This document shows positions 26,313 through 34,552 of a stretch of DNA of 50,330 nucleotides, piece by piece; position 1 is the first letter of the stretch; each line of letters starts with the position of its first letter. The stretch lies in contig CAZOPF010000036.1 in NCBI GenBank assembly GCA_964581605.1, forward strand, positions 1-50,330, in the 5' to 3' direction. The notes beneath the pieces are model-generated. The model was given only the letters and a program-made list of their open reading frames with translations. It had not been told where the DNA came from and made no database searches. The translations under genes were made by a program, and so were the position numbers. Source of the stretch: CAADGU01 sp964581605. Its GTDB lineage: Bacteria; Chloroflexota; Anaerolineae; Promineifilales; Promineifilaceae.

Positions 26313-26321
26313 AGCGTAAAT

Positions 26322-26402
26322 ATGGCAATGCCATCTAATTTTATGCAATACCCTTTCGCAGAGCAACAGATGGTTATGGCGTTTTGTATCACAAAGTGAT
26401 AC
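26322..26402. promoter_or_regulatory. Two further perfect dyads upstream of the ATPase gene
   Basis: ATGGCA-A-TGCCAT (26322-26334) and GTATCAC-AAA-GTGATAC (26386-26402). With 26285-26312 they make three unrelated dyads within 120 bases. Confidence 0.5.
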
Positions 26403-26500
26403 CCAACAGCTTGCATTTTATGGTTCAATCAGGGCAGTGTCAATTGAGTTTCCATCAGACATCCAATTTCTCAAACAACCGCTGGCGGCCGAAATCGGAT

Positions 26501-26536
26501 GTTTCAATTCCACCAACCTTGTTGGTAGGAGACGAC
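26501..26536. repeat. Solitary 36-base CRISPR-repeat-like sequence
   Basis: It begins GTTTCAATTCC, contains the stem ACCAAC-CTT-GTTGGT and ends AGGAGACGAC. Size and shape are like a CRISPR repeat, but it is single and no cas gene is near. The remaining spacer, 26313-26737, holds no gene I can support. Confidence 0.3.
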
Positions 26537-26674
26537 ATGGGCAGCAGTCCACCCACATGAATGAAACAGGACGCCTGTTATCTCGTTTTATCCGCGTCAT
26601 CCGCGTCAAGCAGCGTCCTATTTACACAGGAGACTTCATGGGGAGCTGCCCACCACGATGGATGTAAGTTGTAG

Positions 26675-26713
26675 CTCGATTTTCCAAATCGAGTGGCGAT
26701 TTTCCAAATCGCC
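26675..26713. repeat. Tandem pair of GCGATTT-TCC-AAATCGC hairpins
   Basis: CTCGATTT-TCC-AAATCGAG (26675-26693) and GGCGATTT-TCC-AAATCGCC (26695-26713). Relatives occur at 31938-31954 and 44489-44505, each just upstream of a start codon. Confidence 0.7.
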
Positions 26714-26737
26714 CTACATTTACGTAGGAGAAATGCC

Positions 26738-28420
26738 ATGTCTACACGTCTGTTGATTCTGTGGGTATTGCTGCTGTTCGGGGCCTGTACGCCAGGCGGA
26801 GGGCAACCACAAACAGAGGTACCGGACGGCAACCAACGGCCGTACCCCCACATCCCCAGCGGCGGGCCAAACACCTACTACGTGCGCCCCGATGGCGGCA
26901 CGGCCGGGCAATGCACCGGCCTGGCAGACGCCCCCTATCCCGGCAGCGGCCTCAACCAGCCCTGCGCCTGGGACCACCCCTTCCGCGCCCTGCCCCCCAT
27001 GGGCACGCCGCGCATCAGCGGCGGCGACACCCTGCACATTGCCGCTGGCGCCTACATGATGGGTTACGGCGCGCCCGGTGCAGATGCCTGCGACGCGGGC
27101 GGCTCCTTTGATTGCCACATGCCGCCCATCCCCAGCGGCCCCGACCCCGCTCACCTCACCCGCATCCTCGGCGACAGCCAGAACCCACCCCAACTATGGG
27201 GGGCGGAACGGCCGTGGTTCATCCTCAACCTCACCGACGCCAGCAACGTAGAGATTGGCTACCTGGAAATCACCGACCATTCCGGCTGCGTGGAGTACCA
27301 CAGCGGCGGCCTGGCCTGCGAACGGGACAATCCCCCCTACGGCCCCTGGGCTTCCGTTGGCCTTCATGCCCAAGACGCGGCCAACGTTACCCTGCACCAC
27401 CTGAACATTCACGGCCTGGCCAGCATCGGCGTCCATGCCGGGCGGCTGACCGATTGGACGGTGGCGGATGTGCGGATTGCCGGGAACGGTTCGGCCGGCT
27501 GGGACGGCGACCTGTGGGATGATCTGGGCGATTCAAATGCCGGGATGCTCACCTTTCGCCGCTGGACGGTGGAGTGGAACGGCTGCGGCGAAACCTGGCC
27601 CGGCGGCCAGCCCACCGGCTGCTGGGGGCAGTCGGCCGGCGGATATGGCGATGGCGTAGCCACCGGCGAGAGCGGCGGCCACTGGATCATCGAAGATTCA
27701 ATCATCCGCTACAACACCTCCGACGGCCTGGATTTTCTCTACATCCGCGCCCCCGGCGCCGCCATTGAAATCCGCCGCACCCTGGTGATGGGCAACGCTG
27801 GCAATCAGGTGAAAAGTTTTCGCGCCCCCTTTCTGCTGGAAAACTCCATCCTCGTTGGTAACTGCGGCTTTTTTGACGGCCAGCCCTTCACCTACAACGT
27901 AGACCATTGCCGCGCACTGGGCACGGCGCTGGACATTGGCCTCACGCCGGGCGACCAGGCGCAGGTGATCAACAACACGTTCACCAGCGAGGGGGATTGT
28001 CTGGTGGCGGCCGAATGTTACGGCAACTGCGACGGCAGCGAACAGGTGCTATTGCGTAACAACATTTTCCAGGGGCAGGTAGATTTTTTGCAGCCGTTTG
28101 AGAACAGCTGCCTGATCTACCAGGAAACATTCCCGGCCGATCCCTTTGACATGGATTATTCACTTATTGCCGATGTGAAGGATAACCTGTGCCCCGGCAC
28201 ACACGATATGTGTGATCTGCCTCTGGGATTGGTCAGCACGGCATTGGATAGTTTTAACGCCCATTTGTTAGCCAACAGCCCGGCGATTGATGCGGCTCTG
28301 GCCGATGTGGCCCCGGAGGATGATTTTGACGGCCGTACCCGTGACCCCCAACCCGACATCGGCGCTTATGAATGGTGGCAGCCAGCCGCCTGGGTCTATC
28401 TGCCGCTGGTGCAACAATAG
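26738..28420 (+). CDS. Secreted lipoprotein with right-handed beta-helix, ends YLPLVQQ
   Basis: 560 residues from ATG 26738 behind TAGGAG. The signal ends in a lipobox (LLLFGAC), so the mature protein is probably lipid-anchored outside the cell. Parallel beta-helix repeats follow (LNLTDASNVEIGYLEITDHSG, HHLNIHGLASIGVHAG, WIIEDSIIRYNTSDGLDF, VINNTFTS). They end with SPAIDAALADVAPEDDFDGRTRDPQPDIGAYEW, a closing signature common in secreted Chloroflexota beta-helix proteins. The last residues are AWVYLPLVQQ, the motif shared with other exported proteins in this window. Polysaccharide binding or lyase activity is typical for the fold, but no catalytic residue can be named. Confidence 0.85.
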   Translation: MSTRLLILWVLLLFGACTPGGGQPQTEVPDGNQRPYPHIPSGGPNTYYVRPDGGTAGQCTGLADAPYPGSGLNQPCAWDHPFRALPPMGTPRISGGDTLHIAAGAYMMGYGAPGADACDAGGSFDCHMPPIPSGPDPAHLTRILGDSQNPPQLWGAERPWFILNLTDASNVEIGYLEITDHSGCVEYHSGGLACERDNPPYGPWASVGLHAQDAANVTLHHLNIHGLASIGVHAGRLTDWTVADVRIAGNGSAGWDGDLWDDLGDSNAGMLTFRRWTVEWNGCGETWPGGQPTGCWGQSAGGYGDGVATGESGGHWIIEDSIIRYNTSDGLDFLYIRAPGAAIEIRRTLVMGNAGNQVKSFRAPFLLENSILVGNCGFFDGQPFTYNVDHCRALGTALDIGLTPGDQAQVINNTFTSEGDCLVAAECYGNCDGSEQVLLRNNIFQGQVDFLQPFENSCLIYQETFPADPFDMDYSLIADVKDNLCPGTHDMCDLPLGLVSTALDSFNAHLLANSPAIDAALADVAPEDDFDGRTRDPQPDIGAYEWWQPAAWVYLPLVQQ

Positions 28421-28493
28421 AAAATGGAGCGCAGGCATCCCTGCCTGCCGTGCGCGGACAGGAAAACATGAGTTCCTCTTGATATTACTCATA

Positions 28494-31274
28494 ATGACCC
28501 TCCTGGCTCTGCCAGTTGCGGCACAGCGTGGGAGGACAGGCACGGCCGTTACCCCACAACCAGCACACCCGGCCGCCTCCTCTACCAACGCCCCCTACAC
28601 CATCGCCGACCTGATCCCATCCAGCGGCGGCTGTGAGGCGTTCGCCATCAGCAACAACGGCAAAGTGGCCGGTCGGTGTGGCAGCGGGTCTTCCGCTAGC
28701 GGCTTCTTTTGGCAAGATGGGGTGGTGCAGACCCTGGGCACCCTGGGCGGAAGCTGGAGCGAGGCGCACGGCGTGAACGACTCTGGCCAGGTGGTCGGGA
28801 CATCGCTCACCGTCAGCGGATATTCGGGCGCGTTTTTATGGCAAAACGGCGCGATGCAGAACCTGGGGACACTGGGCGGAACCGGGTCATCGGGCGCGTG
28901 GGGGATCAACAATTCGGGCCAGGTGGTGGGTTTCTCCATCAACAGCACCCCGCCGATGCACGCCTTCTTGTGGAACGGCGGCATGACGGATCTGGGCGCC
29001 TTGGGCGACGGGGCCAGCTATGCCTATGCCGTCAATGATGCCGGTCAGGTGGCGGGGTGGGCCAAGGTGGGTACGTATCCAACGATCAGTGAACACGCCT
29101 TTCTTTGGAACGGCTCGATGCAAGACCTGGGCACAGGGAGTTGGGCGCACAGCAGCGCGCGCGGCATCAATGACAATGGGGATGTGGTCGGCGTTCTGGT
29201 GAACGCAACCGACGACGACTGGCATGCCTTTTTGTCGCAGGGCGGCGGCGGGATACAAGACCTGGGGGGAAGCCTTAGCATAGCCTACGACATCAACAAC
29301 GACGGGCTCATTGTCGGCGAATCGGGAGGCCACGCCGTCCTCTGGGAGAATGGCCAGATGAAGGACCTCAACACCCTGATTCCCCCGAACTCGGGCTGGG
29401 TCCTCCAAAATGCGCGCGGCATCAACAACAAGGGCCAAATCGTGGGCAAGGGCACATTCAACGGCCAGACCCGCGCCTTTCTGCTGATCCCGCAGGTGTA
29501 CCACTGGAGCAACCCCAGCGGCGGCGCGTGGCACCTGAGCAGCAACTGGGACCCGCAGGGCGACCCCGGCGCGGGCGATACCGTCATCTTTGACCTGACC
29601 AGCCAGTATGCGGTGGATGTCAGTACGCTCCTGGCCCCCAACGCCTTTTCCATTGACCGCATGGTGATCTCTTCCACAAACTTTGTCTATTTCAACAATA
29701 TGGACCTGAATATGGTCTACGATTCACCTGAGGAGCCTTCTTTGGAGGTCATCGCGGGCGGGACGGCGGCCGTCAACTCTGGCGCGGCCACATTTTCCCA
29801 CGCCATCATCGGCGGCGAGCCGCCCGCCAATCCCAATAACCCGCCCCTGGCCCGTTTGCAGGTGTTGGGCAATGGTACCAGCCTGGCCGGTTCGGGCCGT
29901 CTGAGCATTGGCGATGAAGGCGCGGGCGAACTGTTTGTGACGGCCGGCGGGCAATTGACCAGCGCGGAGTCACGCATCGGCGGTTTGCTGGCCACCGGCA
30001 CGGGCGTGGCCGATGTGGGCGGCGATGGGTCGCTGTGGGACACCGGCAATATCGCCGTGGGCTATGGCGTCAGTGGCACATTGACCATCCAGTACGGCGG
30101 GCGCGTCAACTCGAACGATGCCTATGTGAGCTGGGGCGCCCTCAGCGAGGATTCAAGCGTGATTGTGAACAGCATCAGCGCCAACACCAGCCAGCCCTCG
30201 ATGTGGGCGCTGTTGGGCAGTTTGACCGTCGGGCAAACCTGGTTTGGCTCGGTGGAAGTGCTGGATGGCGGCGATCTGTACGTCAGCCAGGACGTGTATA
30301 TCAAGAATGGGGAACTCAACATCGAGGGCCGCCATGCCAATGGAGACCCGTCCGATCTGGACGTGCTGGGCAGCGTGTTCGTCGGTGGCGCGGGCAGTGC
30401 CAATCTGCTGGCCTTGCGGAACGCGGCCAAGGGGGACATCGAAGGCGATTTGATTATCGGCAAAGATGGCCCCGGCGCGGCGATCTTGTGGGGCAGCGCG
30501 GTTACGTCGGATATAACCTGGTTGAATGTGGTGGACCCGGCGGCGGGCCTGTGTGTGATCGGATGGACGTATGACGGCGGCGTCTCGCTGGACAACGGCG
30601 GCTTATTCCGTTGCCGGAATATCCAACTCGGCCAGGCAGGCACAAGCGGCGCGGGTTACCTCACGGTGGATGGCGGCATGGTGCGCGCCCTGGACGTGCT
30701 GACGGTGGGCCAGGTTGGGGGCGGGAGCGGCGTGGTGCAGATGGAGAACAACGCGCTGGTGGCTACCACCGGCACCTACATCACGCCAAACGGCGTAATC
30801 ACCGGCACGGGGACGCTGGCGGTGGGCTTCCTCGGCCTGCAAAACGAAGGGACGCTGGCTCCCGGCATCAACATCCTGTATCCGATGGCCTCCCCCGCCG
30901 CCGCTCAACCCAAGGGGGCGGCGGCCACCATGGCCATTTCCGGCACGTTGGCGATGGGACCCAGCGGGCGGATTGAGATTCCCCTGATTGGCCCAGGGCA
31001 ATACGGCCGTGTAACCATCACCGGCACGGCCGTTCTGGATGGGGTGTTGGCGCTCGACTTTAGCAACGGGTATGCCCCCCGCCAGGGCGATACGTTCACC
31101 TTGCTGGCGGCCACGGGCGGCGTCAACGGCGCGTTCGACAGTGTGGCGATCAGCGGCTTGATGCCGGGTTTTGAGTATGAGATCATCCTTGTGGACGGGC
31201 AGGTGGTGCTGGAAGCGTTGAACGATGGTGTGCCATTGATCGAGATATTCCTGCCGTTGGTGGTGCGCGAATAA
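28494..31274 (+). CDS. Secreted HAF-repeat plus beta-repeat protein, ends FLPLVVRE
   Basis: About 926 residues. The start is uncertain. ATG 28494 leaves a short signal (MTLLALPVAAQ). The better-placed ATG at 28468, behind AGGAAAAC, is out of frame and stops after four codons, so a 5' frameshift is possible. Residues up to about 320 hold repeated units of the HAF family (HAFLWNGGMTDLGALG, INNSGQVVG). The second half has autotransporter-like beta repeats (GSLWDTGNIAVGYGVSGTLTIQYGG). The C-terminus is IEIFLPLVVRE. It is probably an extracellular adhesin-like protein. The octamer ACGGCCGT is absent from 28.55 to 31.0 kb, unlike the neighbourhood. Confidence 0.75.
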   Translation: MTLLALPVAAQRGRTGTAVTPQPAHPAASSTNAPYTIADLIPSSGGCEAFAISNNGKVAGRCGSGSSASGFFWQDGVVQTLGTLGGSWSEAHGVNDSGQVVGTSLTVSGYSGAFLWQNGAMQNLGTLGGTGSSGAWGINNSGQVVGFSINSTPPMHAFLWNGGMTDLGALGDGASYAYAVNDAGQVAGWAKVGTYPTISEHAFLWNGSMQDLGTGSWAHSSARGINDNGDVVGVLVNATDDDWHAFLSQGGGGIQDLGGSLSIAYDINNDGLIVGESGGHAVLWENGQMKDLNTLIPPNSGWVLQNARGINNKGQIVGKGTFNGQTRAFLLIPQVYHWSNPSGGAWHLSSNWDPQGDPGAGDTVIFDLTSQYAVDVSTLLAPNAFSIDRMVISSTNFVYFNNMDLNMVYDSPEEPSLEVIAGGTAAVNSGAATFSHAIIGGEPPANPNNPPLARLQVLGNGTSLAGSGRLSIGDEGAGELFVTAGGQLTSAESRIGGLLATGTGVADVGGDGSLWDTGNIAVGYGVSGTLTIQYGGRVNSNDAYVSWGALSEDSSVIVNSISANTSQPSMWALLGSLTVGQTWFGSVEVLDGGDLYVSQDVYIKNGELNIEGRHANGDPSDLDVLGSVFVGGAGSANLLALRNAAKGDIEGDLIIGKDGPGAAILWGSAVTSDITWLNVVDPAAGLCVIGWTYDGGVSLDNGGLFRCRNIQLGQAGTSGAGYLTVDGGMVRALDVLTVGQVGGGSGVVQMENNALVATTGTYITPNGVITGTGTLAVGFLGLQNEGTLAPGINILYPMASPAAAQPKGAAATMAISGTLAMGPSGRIEIPLIGPGQYGRVTITGTAVLDGVLALDFSNGYAPRQGDTFTLLAATGGVNGAFDSVAISGLMPGFEYEIILVDGQVVLEALNDGVPLIEIFLPLVVRE

Positions 31275-31327
31275 AGTGAAACGGGATGTGTAACTTTCTG
31301 CCTGATTTAATCGCTGGAGAATTCTGA

Positions 31328-31570
31328 ATGGAAACAAAACGTTACGGGACAATGAAAAACGGAACTTGCCCAAACTGCGGTAGCCCCGAAGTGTATGCCG
31401 GGACAAACCTGGCTCGCAAGGGTGGTAGTTATAACACCATCCCTATTTCTTTTATGCGATTGGTGGCTCTTGATAACTATGTGTGTGTTGATTGTGGTTA
31501 TTTGGAGCGTTATATCGGTGACCGCGCCGGGCTGGAGCGAATCAAGAAGAAATGGCCGAAGGTGAAATAA
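31328..31570 (+). CDS. Small zinc-ribbon protein
   Basis: 80 residues with paired CxxC motifs (Cys14/Cys17 and Cys53/Cys56) separated by a basic stretch, typical of a single zinc ribbon. CTGGAGAATTCTGA precedes the ATG. The role is unknown; related small ribbon proteins bind nucleic acid or act as stress proteins. Confidence 0.75.
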   Translation: METKRYGTMKNGTCPNCGSPEVYAGTNLARKGGSYNTIPISFMRLVALDNYVCVDCGYLERYIGDRAGLERIKKKWPKVK

Positions 31571-31587
31571 GGTGTACGAATTAACAT

Positions 31588-31917
31588 CTAAACGCGCACT
31601 CCTTCCAGCACCGGGCCACGGGTCACGGCCGTATGCGCTTCCATCACATGGAACAGCCGCACGTTCACATCGCTGATGGTTGGGTCTGCGCTCGTCGCCG
31701 CCACAATGGGGCTGTTCAAAAAGCCTTGCACGGCCGTCTCATCATCAAACAGGTAGATGCCGCCGGCCGCGCGTTCGGCCTCGTTCATCAGCCAGATTTT
31801 CCAGCGCAGGCCGGACGTATCGGCAATGGGTTGGGCGGCGGGCAACCAGGCCTGCTCCAACGCCGCTCTGGAAACGCCGTTGAACTTGAGGTTGATTTGT
31901 AAAATTTTCTGAGACAT
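31588..31917 (-). CDS. YdhR-like monooxygenase-fold protein
   Basis: 109 residues with the ferredoxin-like alpha/beta dimer fold of the YdhR family (PF08803 type). Motifs are ILQINLKFNGVSRAALEQAW, GLRWKIWLMNEAERAAGGIYLFDDETAVQGFL and a terminal strand LFHVMEAHT. Family members are proposed to act on aromatic compounds, without firm proof. It is a single gene; a GCGATTT hairpin lies just upstream. Confidence 0.8.
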   Translation of the reverse strand: MSQKILQINLKFNGVSRAALEQAWLPAAQPIADTSGLRWKIWLMNEAERAAGGIYLFDDETAVQGFLNSPIVAATSADPTISDVNVRLFHVMEAHTAVTRGPVLEGVRV

Positions 31918-31937
31918 GATTCGTTTTCCTTTGTAAC

Positions 31938-31954
31938 GCGATTTGGTAAATCGC
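31938..31954. repeat. GCGATTT-GGT-AAATCGC hairpin
   Basis: Perfect 7-bp stem upstream of the YdhR-like gene, a member of the same family as 26675-26713. Confidence 0.6.
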
Positions 31955-32084
31955 CTTACGATAAATTTTCAACATTTTAGGGAACGGCCGCCCCCACATC
32001 GTCCCAGAAAGCGTCCCGATTCGGCCGTTTTAGACAGATCGGGTTTAACTTATAATTCAGTCGTCGAAATTGAGGAGTAAGGTG

Positions 32085-32123
32085 TCCTCAGATGCTCCGC
32101 CATTTGCAACTGAGGATGTGAAC
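32085..32123. repeat. TCCTCAGATG...TGAGGATGTGAAC element, left copy
   Basis: It forms a TCCTCA/TGAGGA stem around CCGCCATTTGCAAC. A second copy at 33338-33375 lies after the same gene, so the pair brackets it. Confidence 0.6.
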
Positions 32124-32172
32124 TCTACAAGAGATATTAGGCACAATGATATTCAATGACTAAGGAGGCTGT

Positions 32173-33302
32173 ATGAAACCTATCAAGTGGCAACTACTCT
32201 TATTGATCACAATCTCACTTTGCACAGCCATTCTCAGAACACCGGGGAGCGTCAGAGGAATTGCCTTAAACGATTTTCTGCCGGCGGCGCCTGGTATATT
32301 TCCCCAAGAGGGGCTGACGCCACCCCCTTTCCAAAATCTTATACAAAATGGCAATTTTGACGCTGGCGCGGATCAATGGAGTTTTTGGGGGGATATTGTG
32401 TGGGAAGTGCAAAATGGTATGCTCTATTTTTATCGGCCAGCCACCGCAACCGGAGCGGCTATTTTTCAGGATATTAGCCATGACTCAACAGCAAACTCCC
32501 CCTACGAGTTCAGTGTCCAGTTAGGTAATACGGCTAATGTTGATAAGAGCGTCATGATCGCGCTCCATCACCCCGGCACCTGGGATGGAAACATTGGTTG
32601 TGTCTTTACGATTCCAGCTAATTCACCGCTTCAGACTTATGTGGTGCGCGGATTGACCACTGCTGATTGGCCCAGTATTCGCTTTGAAATAGGTGTTAAT
32701 TCCAATGATGGCGTACCTGACCTGATGTTGGATGATGTCTCTGTGCAATACAAACCAGGTATAACGCTCAACGAAACTGAATGTTCGGCGCCAATTCCGC
32801 AAGAGCTGAATGTTGTACGCAATGCAGACTTCAGTTCGAATGTGGATCAATGGAGTTTTTGGGGAGATATGGTGTGGGAAGTGCAAAATGGTAGGCTACA
32901 TTTTTATCGCCAGCCACTGCAACCGGCGCGGCCGTTTTCCAGGATGTCAATTACAACTCTACGGCAAACTCCCCGTTTGAGTTTAGTGCCCGATTTGGCA
33001 ATACCGCTCAAGTTGATAAAACAATCATGGTCGCGCTTCATCACCCCGACACCTGGGTAGGAAACATCAGTTGTGCTTTTACGATTCCAGCCAATTCACC
33101 ACTTCGGACCTATGTGGTGCGTGGGCAAACCGATGCTCCCTGGCCCAATATTCGCTTTGAAGTAGGGGTCTATTCTAATGACGGAGTGCCAGGTCTAATG
33201 ATGGATGACGTATCTGTACAGTATAAGCCCGACATCAGTTTGTCTGGCACAGAATGTCTTATCAGTCAACTGTATTTACCATTGGTGGTTAAAACTCCCT
33301 GA
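32173..33302 (+). pseudogene. Secreted tandem carbohydrate-binding-like protein with one frameshift
   Basis: The first frame (from 32173) gives a signal peptide and one beta-sandwich unit of about 140 residues starting NLIQNGNFDAGADQWSFWGD, in the style of CBM4/9 modules. A second, nearly identical unit starts at NVVRNADFSSNVDQWSFWGD. It goes out of frame near 32909, where the first copy reads TATCGGCCAGCC and the second TATCGCCAGCC, one base short. Restoring that base joins the parts into a 376-residue protein ending SQLYLPLVVKTP, the shared C-terminal motif. The shift is not in a homopolymer, so a true mutation is as likely as an assembly error. Confidence 0.75.
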
Positions 33303-33337
33303 TAGTCTGACAAAGTCTTTTGACAGGTGAGCAGGCA

Positions 33338-33375
33338 TCCTCAGATGCAAATGGCGGGCATTTGAGGATGTGAAC
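33338..33375. repeat. TCCTCAGATG...TGAGGATGTGAAC element, right copy
   Basis: Second copy of the element at 32085-32123, with stem TCCTCA...CAAATG/CATTTG...TGAGGA. Confidence 0.6.
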
Positions 33376-33397
33376 CCCACGACAACTCCTTAAAATA

Positions 33398-33680
33398 ATG
33401 GCCATGTCCGAGTTAGCAATTTACCTGTCAGGTATCCCCTGCATTGAACGGGACGGCCGGGCCGTGGCATTGGAACGCCACAAAGCCCTGGCGCTTTTAG
33501 CTTACCTGGCCGTCACTGGCGTTCCGCACCGCCGGGACGCGCTGTACCAGGCCATTGCCACCGCGCCTGGGGGGTGGCCCACCGGCTGGCGGGTGAATAT
33601 GATGCCGCCGAAACACGATTAACACAGGCATTGGATTTGTTAACCAGTCTGAACGCACGCTGGCAAATGGGCGCACATTT
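33398..33680 (+). pseudogene. Collapsed SARP-type regulator (N- and C-terminal pieces only)
   Basis: The 5' part encodes AIYLSGIPCIERDGRAVALERHKALALLAYLAVTG, the start of a SARP/BTAD DNA-binding domain. After about 50 residues a second frame takes over with RAWGVAHRLAGEYDAAETRLTQALDLL, a TPR unit normally near the C-terminus of such regulators, and stops after QMGAHL. Intact relatives are about 1000 residues, so most of the gene has been deleted. Confidence 0.7.
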
Positions 33681-33691
33681 ATGAGTGGGGC

Positions 33692-34483
33692 ATGGGCATT
33701 GATCGTTCGCGGCGAGTGACGTTTGAGGAAGTGGCAGATTTGTACAGTGAGAGCCGCCCTGGCTACCCGGAGGAACTGGTGGAGGATGTGATCCGGTGGT
33801 CGGGGTTGGGGGTGAACGGCCGTATCCTGGAAATTGGCTGTGGTCCCGGCAATGCCACCCACTTGTTTGCCCGGCACGGCTATCACCTGCTGGGCATTGA
33901 GTTGGGCCAAAAGCTGGCGCAGTACGCCCGGCAGCGCTGCGCGGCCTTTCCCTATACCGTTATCGTGACAGCGGCGTTTGAAGAGTACGAACTGCCGCCG
34001 CACAGCTTTGATCTGGCAATTTCGGCCGACGCCTTTCACTGGATTCCGCCGGAAATTGGGTATCCTAAATTGATGAACGCCCTCAAACCCGGCGGGGCCA
34101 TGGCCCTCTTCTGGCATGTGCCGGTGGACCCGCAAACGGAGTGGTCGCGGGCCATAGATGACGCTTTCCAACAGTACGCGCCGGAATTTGAAAATCCCCA
34201 TCACTCTTTCAGCCTGGCCTGGCTGGAAGAGATCATTCGGGGTAATTTCCGCAACTATTGTGGCCTGGAAGCGGTGACGGTGAAGCCGTACAACTGGTCT
34301 GAGGTCGTTGATGTGGAAACGTTCATAAAACAACTACGCACCTATTCCAGCCTGTGGGATATGGACGCAGAGACGCGGGCCGCGCTTGATACCGGGGTGC
34401 GTGATGTGTTCCGGCAATATGACGGCCGTATCGCCAAACCGTACCAGGTGGCACTGTTTCATACGATGGTGAGTGATAACTAA
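33692..34483 (+). CDS. SAM-dependent methyltransferase (class I)
   Basis: 263 residues. Motif I is ILEIGCGPGNATH, followed by the acidic Glu of LLGIELG and a motif-IV-like segment FDLAISADAFHWIPP. The N-terminal FEEVADLYSESRPGYPEELVEDV is typical of the UbiE/Methyltransf_11-like group. The substrate is unknown. It begins 11 bases after the SARP remnant, so it probably carries its own signals or uses what is left of that promoter. Confidence 0.85.
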   Translation: MGIDRSRRVTFEEVADLYSESRPGYPEELVEDVIRWSGLGVNGRILEIGCGPGNATHLFARHGYHLLGIELGQKLAQYARQRCAAFPYTVIVTAAFEEYELPPHSFDLAISADAFHWIPPEIGYPKLMNALKPGGAMALFWHVPVDPQTEWSRAIDDAFQQYAPEFENPHHSFSLAWLEEIIRGNFRNYCGLEAVTVKPYNWSEVVDVETFIKQLRTYSSLWDMDAETRAALDTGVRDVFRQYDGRIAKPYQVALFHTMVSDN

Positions 34484-34552
34484 TCCATTCGGTAGATATT
34501 TCCGCTCTGGCGCTGGATCGTTTGGCGAACGGCAAATTGATTAAGGGGAATT

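Noticed and set aside
26501..26536. CRISPR array
   Set aside because: Only one repeat-like unit is present, with no second copy or spacer spacing and no cas gene in the window.
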